In this document: positions 62,155-64,000 of the stretch, in pieces | How the letters are laid out: each line of letters starts with the position of its first letter | Numbering within the stretch: position 1 is the first letter of the stretch | NCBI GenBank assembly: GCA_026125795.1 | Contig: JAHCKM010000001.1 | Span: forward strand, 186,001-250,000 | Direction: 5' to 3' | DNA length: 64,000 nucleotides | From: Burkholderiaceae bacterium | GTDB lineage: Bacteria; Pseudomonadota; Gammaproteobacteria; Burkholderiales; Burkholderiaceae_C | Notes under the pieces: model-generated | Database searches by the model: none | Told to the model about the DNA's origin: nothing | What the model saw: the letters and a program-made list of their open reading frames with translations, nothing else | Translations under genes and position numbers: made by a program

Positions 62155-62675
62155 ACCTTCTGTCGTTCCTGCTGCTCCTCGCGCGCCCGCTTGAGCATCT
62201 TGGCGCGCACGCGGTCGCGCTTGAGCGGGCTCAGGTACTCGACGAACACCTTGCCGACGAGGTGATCCATCTCGTGCTGCACGCACACGGCGGTCAGACC
62301 CTCAACCTCGCGTTCGAAGCGCTGGCCGGCGCGATCCAGCGCGGCCACCGTCACCGCGGCGTGGCGTTCGACCTTGTCGTAGATTTGAGGCACCGACAGG
62401 CAGCCTTCTTCGCCCAGCACGCGCGCGTCGCTGCGCCACACCAGCTCGGGGTTGATCAACACCAGTGGTTGATCACGCTTCTCGGAGGTATCGATCACGA
62501 TCACACGTTCGTGCACGTCGACCTGCGTCGCGGCCAGACCGATGCCTTCGGCGTCGTACATGGTCTCCAGCATGTCGCCGATGAGCTCGCGGATGCGCGC
62601 GTCCACGGCGGCCACCGGCTTGGCGACCTTGTGCAGGCGAGGGTCTGGATAGCGCAGGATGTTCAGCAGGGCCAT
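62151..62675 (-). CDS. def: Peptide deformylase
   Basis: A 174-residue metalloenzyme that removes the formyl group from nascent proteins. The three motifs are present: GIGLAATQ (44-51), EGCLSVP (Cys92) and HEMDH (His134, His138). ATG 62675 is the family start. It is paired with fmt, which it precedes in the operon. The 249 bases upstream, up to the LysM gene, hold no gene and no promoter I can defend. Confidence 0.98.
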   Translation of the reverse strand: MALLNILRYPDPRLHKVAKPVAAVDARIRELIGDMLETMYDAEGIGLAATQVDVHERVIVIDTSEKRDQPLVLINPELVWRSDARVLGEEGCLSVPQIYDKVERHAAVTVAALDRAGQRFEREVEGLTAVCVQHEMDHLVGKVFVEYLSPLKRDRVRAKMLKRAREEQQERQKV

Positions 62676-62924
62676 CGGAGTCGAGGTGTACAGGTCGATA
62701 CAGGGATGCCGCTTGTGGAGGGTGCACAACGGGCAAAGCCGTGATGGGCTCCACACGCCGGCGCGCCAGCGCCGGGTTTCATTGCGACATCAAGGGTTTA
62801 TAGGCAGAATCTCCCGCGACGCATGAGCATTGTCGCGACTTCGCTCGCAGCTTTGAACTCATGCCGGCCAAGGCCTGGGACGCAGCCCGGATTTTGGCAT
62901 TGCCAACCGCGGGAGAGCGCCCAC

Positions 62925-64000
62925 ATGAACCGAAGCGAGCAAGTTCACCGTCATCCACTCCGGCGGTTGTCCCCGTGGATTGGCGCGGCGCTTGCCGTCA
63001 TGGCTTCTGCACCGGCATTGGCGGTGAACTATCCAGTCACCGACGAGATGCGCAACACCGCCAACCAGGTCGCCCAGGCTGGCGTGCCGCTGAGCGAGCT
63101 GGCGCCGAACGCACCCGACTCGCACACCGTCGTGCGTGGCGACACGCTGTGGGACATCTCCAAGCTCTTTCTGCGCTCACCGTGGCGCTGGCCCGAGCTC
63201 TGGGGCATGAACCTCGATCAGATCAGAAACCCGCATCTGATCTATCCAGGCCAGGTGTTGCACCTGGTGAAGGTGGGCGATCGCGCGACGCTGCGCGTCG
63301 GCCAGCCGGTGGGTACCACCGACAGCGGCAACGTCGTCAAGCTTTCGCCTCGCGTGCGCGCCGAGACGCTCGACAACGGCGCGATTCCTTCGATCCCGCT
63401 GCATCTGATCGGCCCCTTCCTCAACGAGGCGGTGGTGTTCAACACCAACGAGTTGGCTGCCGCACCGCGCATCGTGGCATCGCAAGAGGGCCGCGTGCTG
63501 CTGTCGCGCGGTGAGACCGCGTACGTGCGCGGCGACCTCAAGGGCAACCGCGACTTCCGAGTGTTCCGTGAAGCGGTTCCGCTCAGGGACCCGGACTCCG
63601 CGGAGGTCCTGGGTTATGAAGCGCGCTACGTCGGCACTGCCGAGTTCGTGCGCGACGGCGGGCTGCAGGCCTCGCTCGACGGCAAGAGCGCACAGATCGT
63701 CCCGGCCACATTCAAGATGACCAGCATCCGCCAGGAGGCCGGTGTCGGCGACCGCTTGGCGCCGGTGCCGCAGCGCGACTACGCCGCCTATGTGCCTCAC
63801 GCGCCCTCGCAGCCGATCAAGGGCCGCATCATCACCATCTACGGCGAGGCGATCTCGGCCGGGCAAAACCAGATCGTCACGATCAATCGCGGCACCAAGG
63901 ACGGCGTCGAGCGCGGTCATGTGATGGCACTGTGGCGCGACGGGGCGCGCGTGCCCGACATCACCGACGCGGCCAAACCGCTGATGAAGCTGCCCGACGA
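62925..64000 (+). CDS. LysM-domain exported protein, partial (right edge)
   Basis: An open frame from ATG 62925 (GGGAGA upstream) to the window end, 358 residues visible and not closed. A signal peptide ends near PALAVN (residue 33). A LysM domain spans about 66-115 (SHTVVRGDTLWDISKLF ... NPHLIYPGQVLHL), which binds peptidoglycan. The rest is a beta-rich extracytoplasmic region with a repeat of the GRI / G-x-V type. In betaproteobacteria a LysM gene of this kind is divergent from def-fmt and followed by dprA, as seems to be the case here. Confidence 0.9.
   Translation, partial: MNRSEQVHRHPLRRLSPWIGAALAVMASAPALAVNYPVTDEMRNTANQVAQAGVPLSELAPNAPDSHTVVRGDTLWDISKLFLRSPWRWPELWGMNLDQIRNPHLIYPGQVLHLVKVGDRATLRVGQPVGTTDSGNVVKLSPRVRAETLDNGAIPSIPLHLIGPFLNEAVVFNTNELAAAPRIVASQEGRVLLSRGETAYVRGDLKGNRDFRVFREAVPLRDPDSAEVLGYEARYVGTAEFVRDGGLQASLDGKSAQIVPATFKMTSIRQEAGVGDRLAPVPQRDYAAYVPHAPSQPIKGRIITIYGEAISAGQNQIVTINRGTKDGVERGHVMALWRDGARVPDITDAAKPLMKLPD

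Noticed and set aside
62750-62830. Possible promoters and a GC-rich hairpin between def and the LysM gene
   Set aside because: A TATAAA on the minus strand and a six-base-pair hairpin are present, but no -35 box at proper spacing and no T run.

Overview
This window looks like a chromosomal segment of a high-GC betaproteobacterium of the order Burkholderiales, most like the Leptothrix/Rubrivivax/Comamonadaceae side. I infer this from gene content and order rather than from any search: a double-length UvrA, DUF1631 and PP0621 family proteins, a lysine/alanine-rich histone H1-like protein, and the orders rplU-rpmA-obg-proB, hemA-prfA-prmC-grxD-ubiX and pilS-pilR-ampD-nrdA-nrdB. Coding density is high. 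No stretch without a gene exceeds about 300 bases; the longest gaps are 278-541, 47086-47378 and 62676-62924. I found no CRISPR array, insertion sequence, prophage, rRNA or integrase.

Layout. 0-8 kb: a partial unrecognised gene, the tandem UvrA repair protein, and a TPR-like protein. 7.1-10.1 kb: a tripartite TRAP transporter (dctPQM), convergent with the periplasmic methionine sulfoxide repair pair msrP-msrQ. 11.7-16 kb: a small conserved protein, a cytochrome c4, the GTPase EngB, an epoxide-hydrolase-like enzyme and a DUF1631 protein. 16-18.3 kb: groES-groEL with a CIRCE operator, a clear promoter and a terminator. 18.3-24.1 kb: yacG, zapD, coaE and the type IV pilus genes pilD, pilC and pilB, then tRNA-Pro. 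24.2-31.4 kb: ispB, then divergently rplU-rpmA-obg-proB, rppH, proS and a lytic transglycosylase. 31.4-36.3 kb: ubiX, grxD, an outer-membrane-like protein, prmC, prfA and hemA on the minus strand. 36.4-42 kb: a small membrane protein, miaB, a periplasmic protein, tRNA-Met(CAT), ftsY, a DUF2726 protein and ffh. 42-47.1 kb: a YpjD/CcsA-like membrane protein, a PP0621 zinc-ribbon protein, the pilus regulators pilS-pilR and ampD. 47.2-52.3 kb: the class Ia ribonucleotide reductase nrdA-nrdB behind two NrdR boxes, then the H1-like gene. 52.3-54.3 kb: a lower-GC TPR gene and purC. 54.4-58.4 kb: fba, pyk and pgk. 58.5-64 kb: azlD-azlC, a lipoprotein, htpX, fmt-def, and a LysM protein cut by the right edge.

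How it works together: the two pil blocks supply assembly machinery (PilB motor ATPase, PilC platform, PilD peptidase) and the two-component control of pilin expression, although pilA itself is not here. ffh and ftsY form the co-translational targeting pathway. fmt and def start and finish the formyl-methionine cycle. fba, pyk and pgk form a central-carbon block. Best-supported regulatory sites are the CIRCE/sigma70 region ahead of groES and the NrdR-box/promoter region ahead of nrdA.

I did not find a convincing new multi-gene system. The most distinctive items are the tandem UvrA with one lost zinc cysteine, the lower-GC TPR gene beside purC with a composition shift that extends into purC, and the tightly packed nrdA control region.
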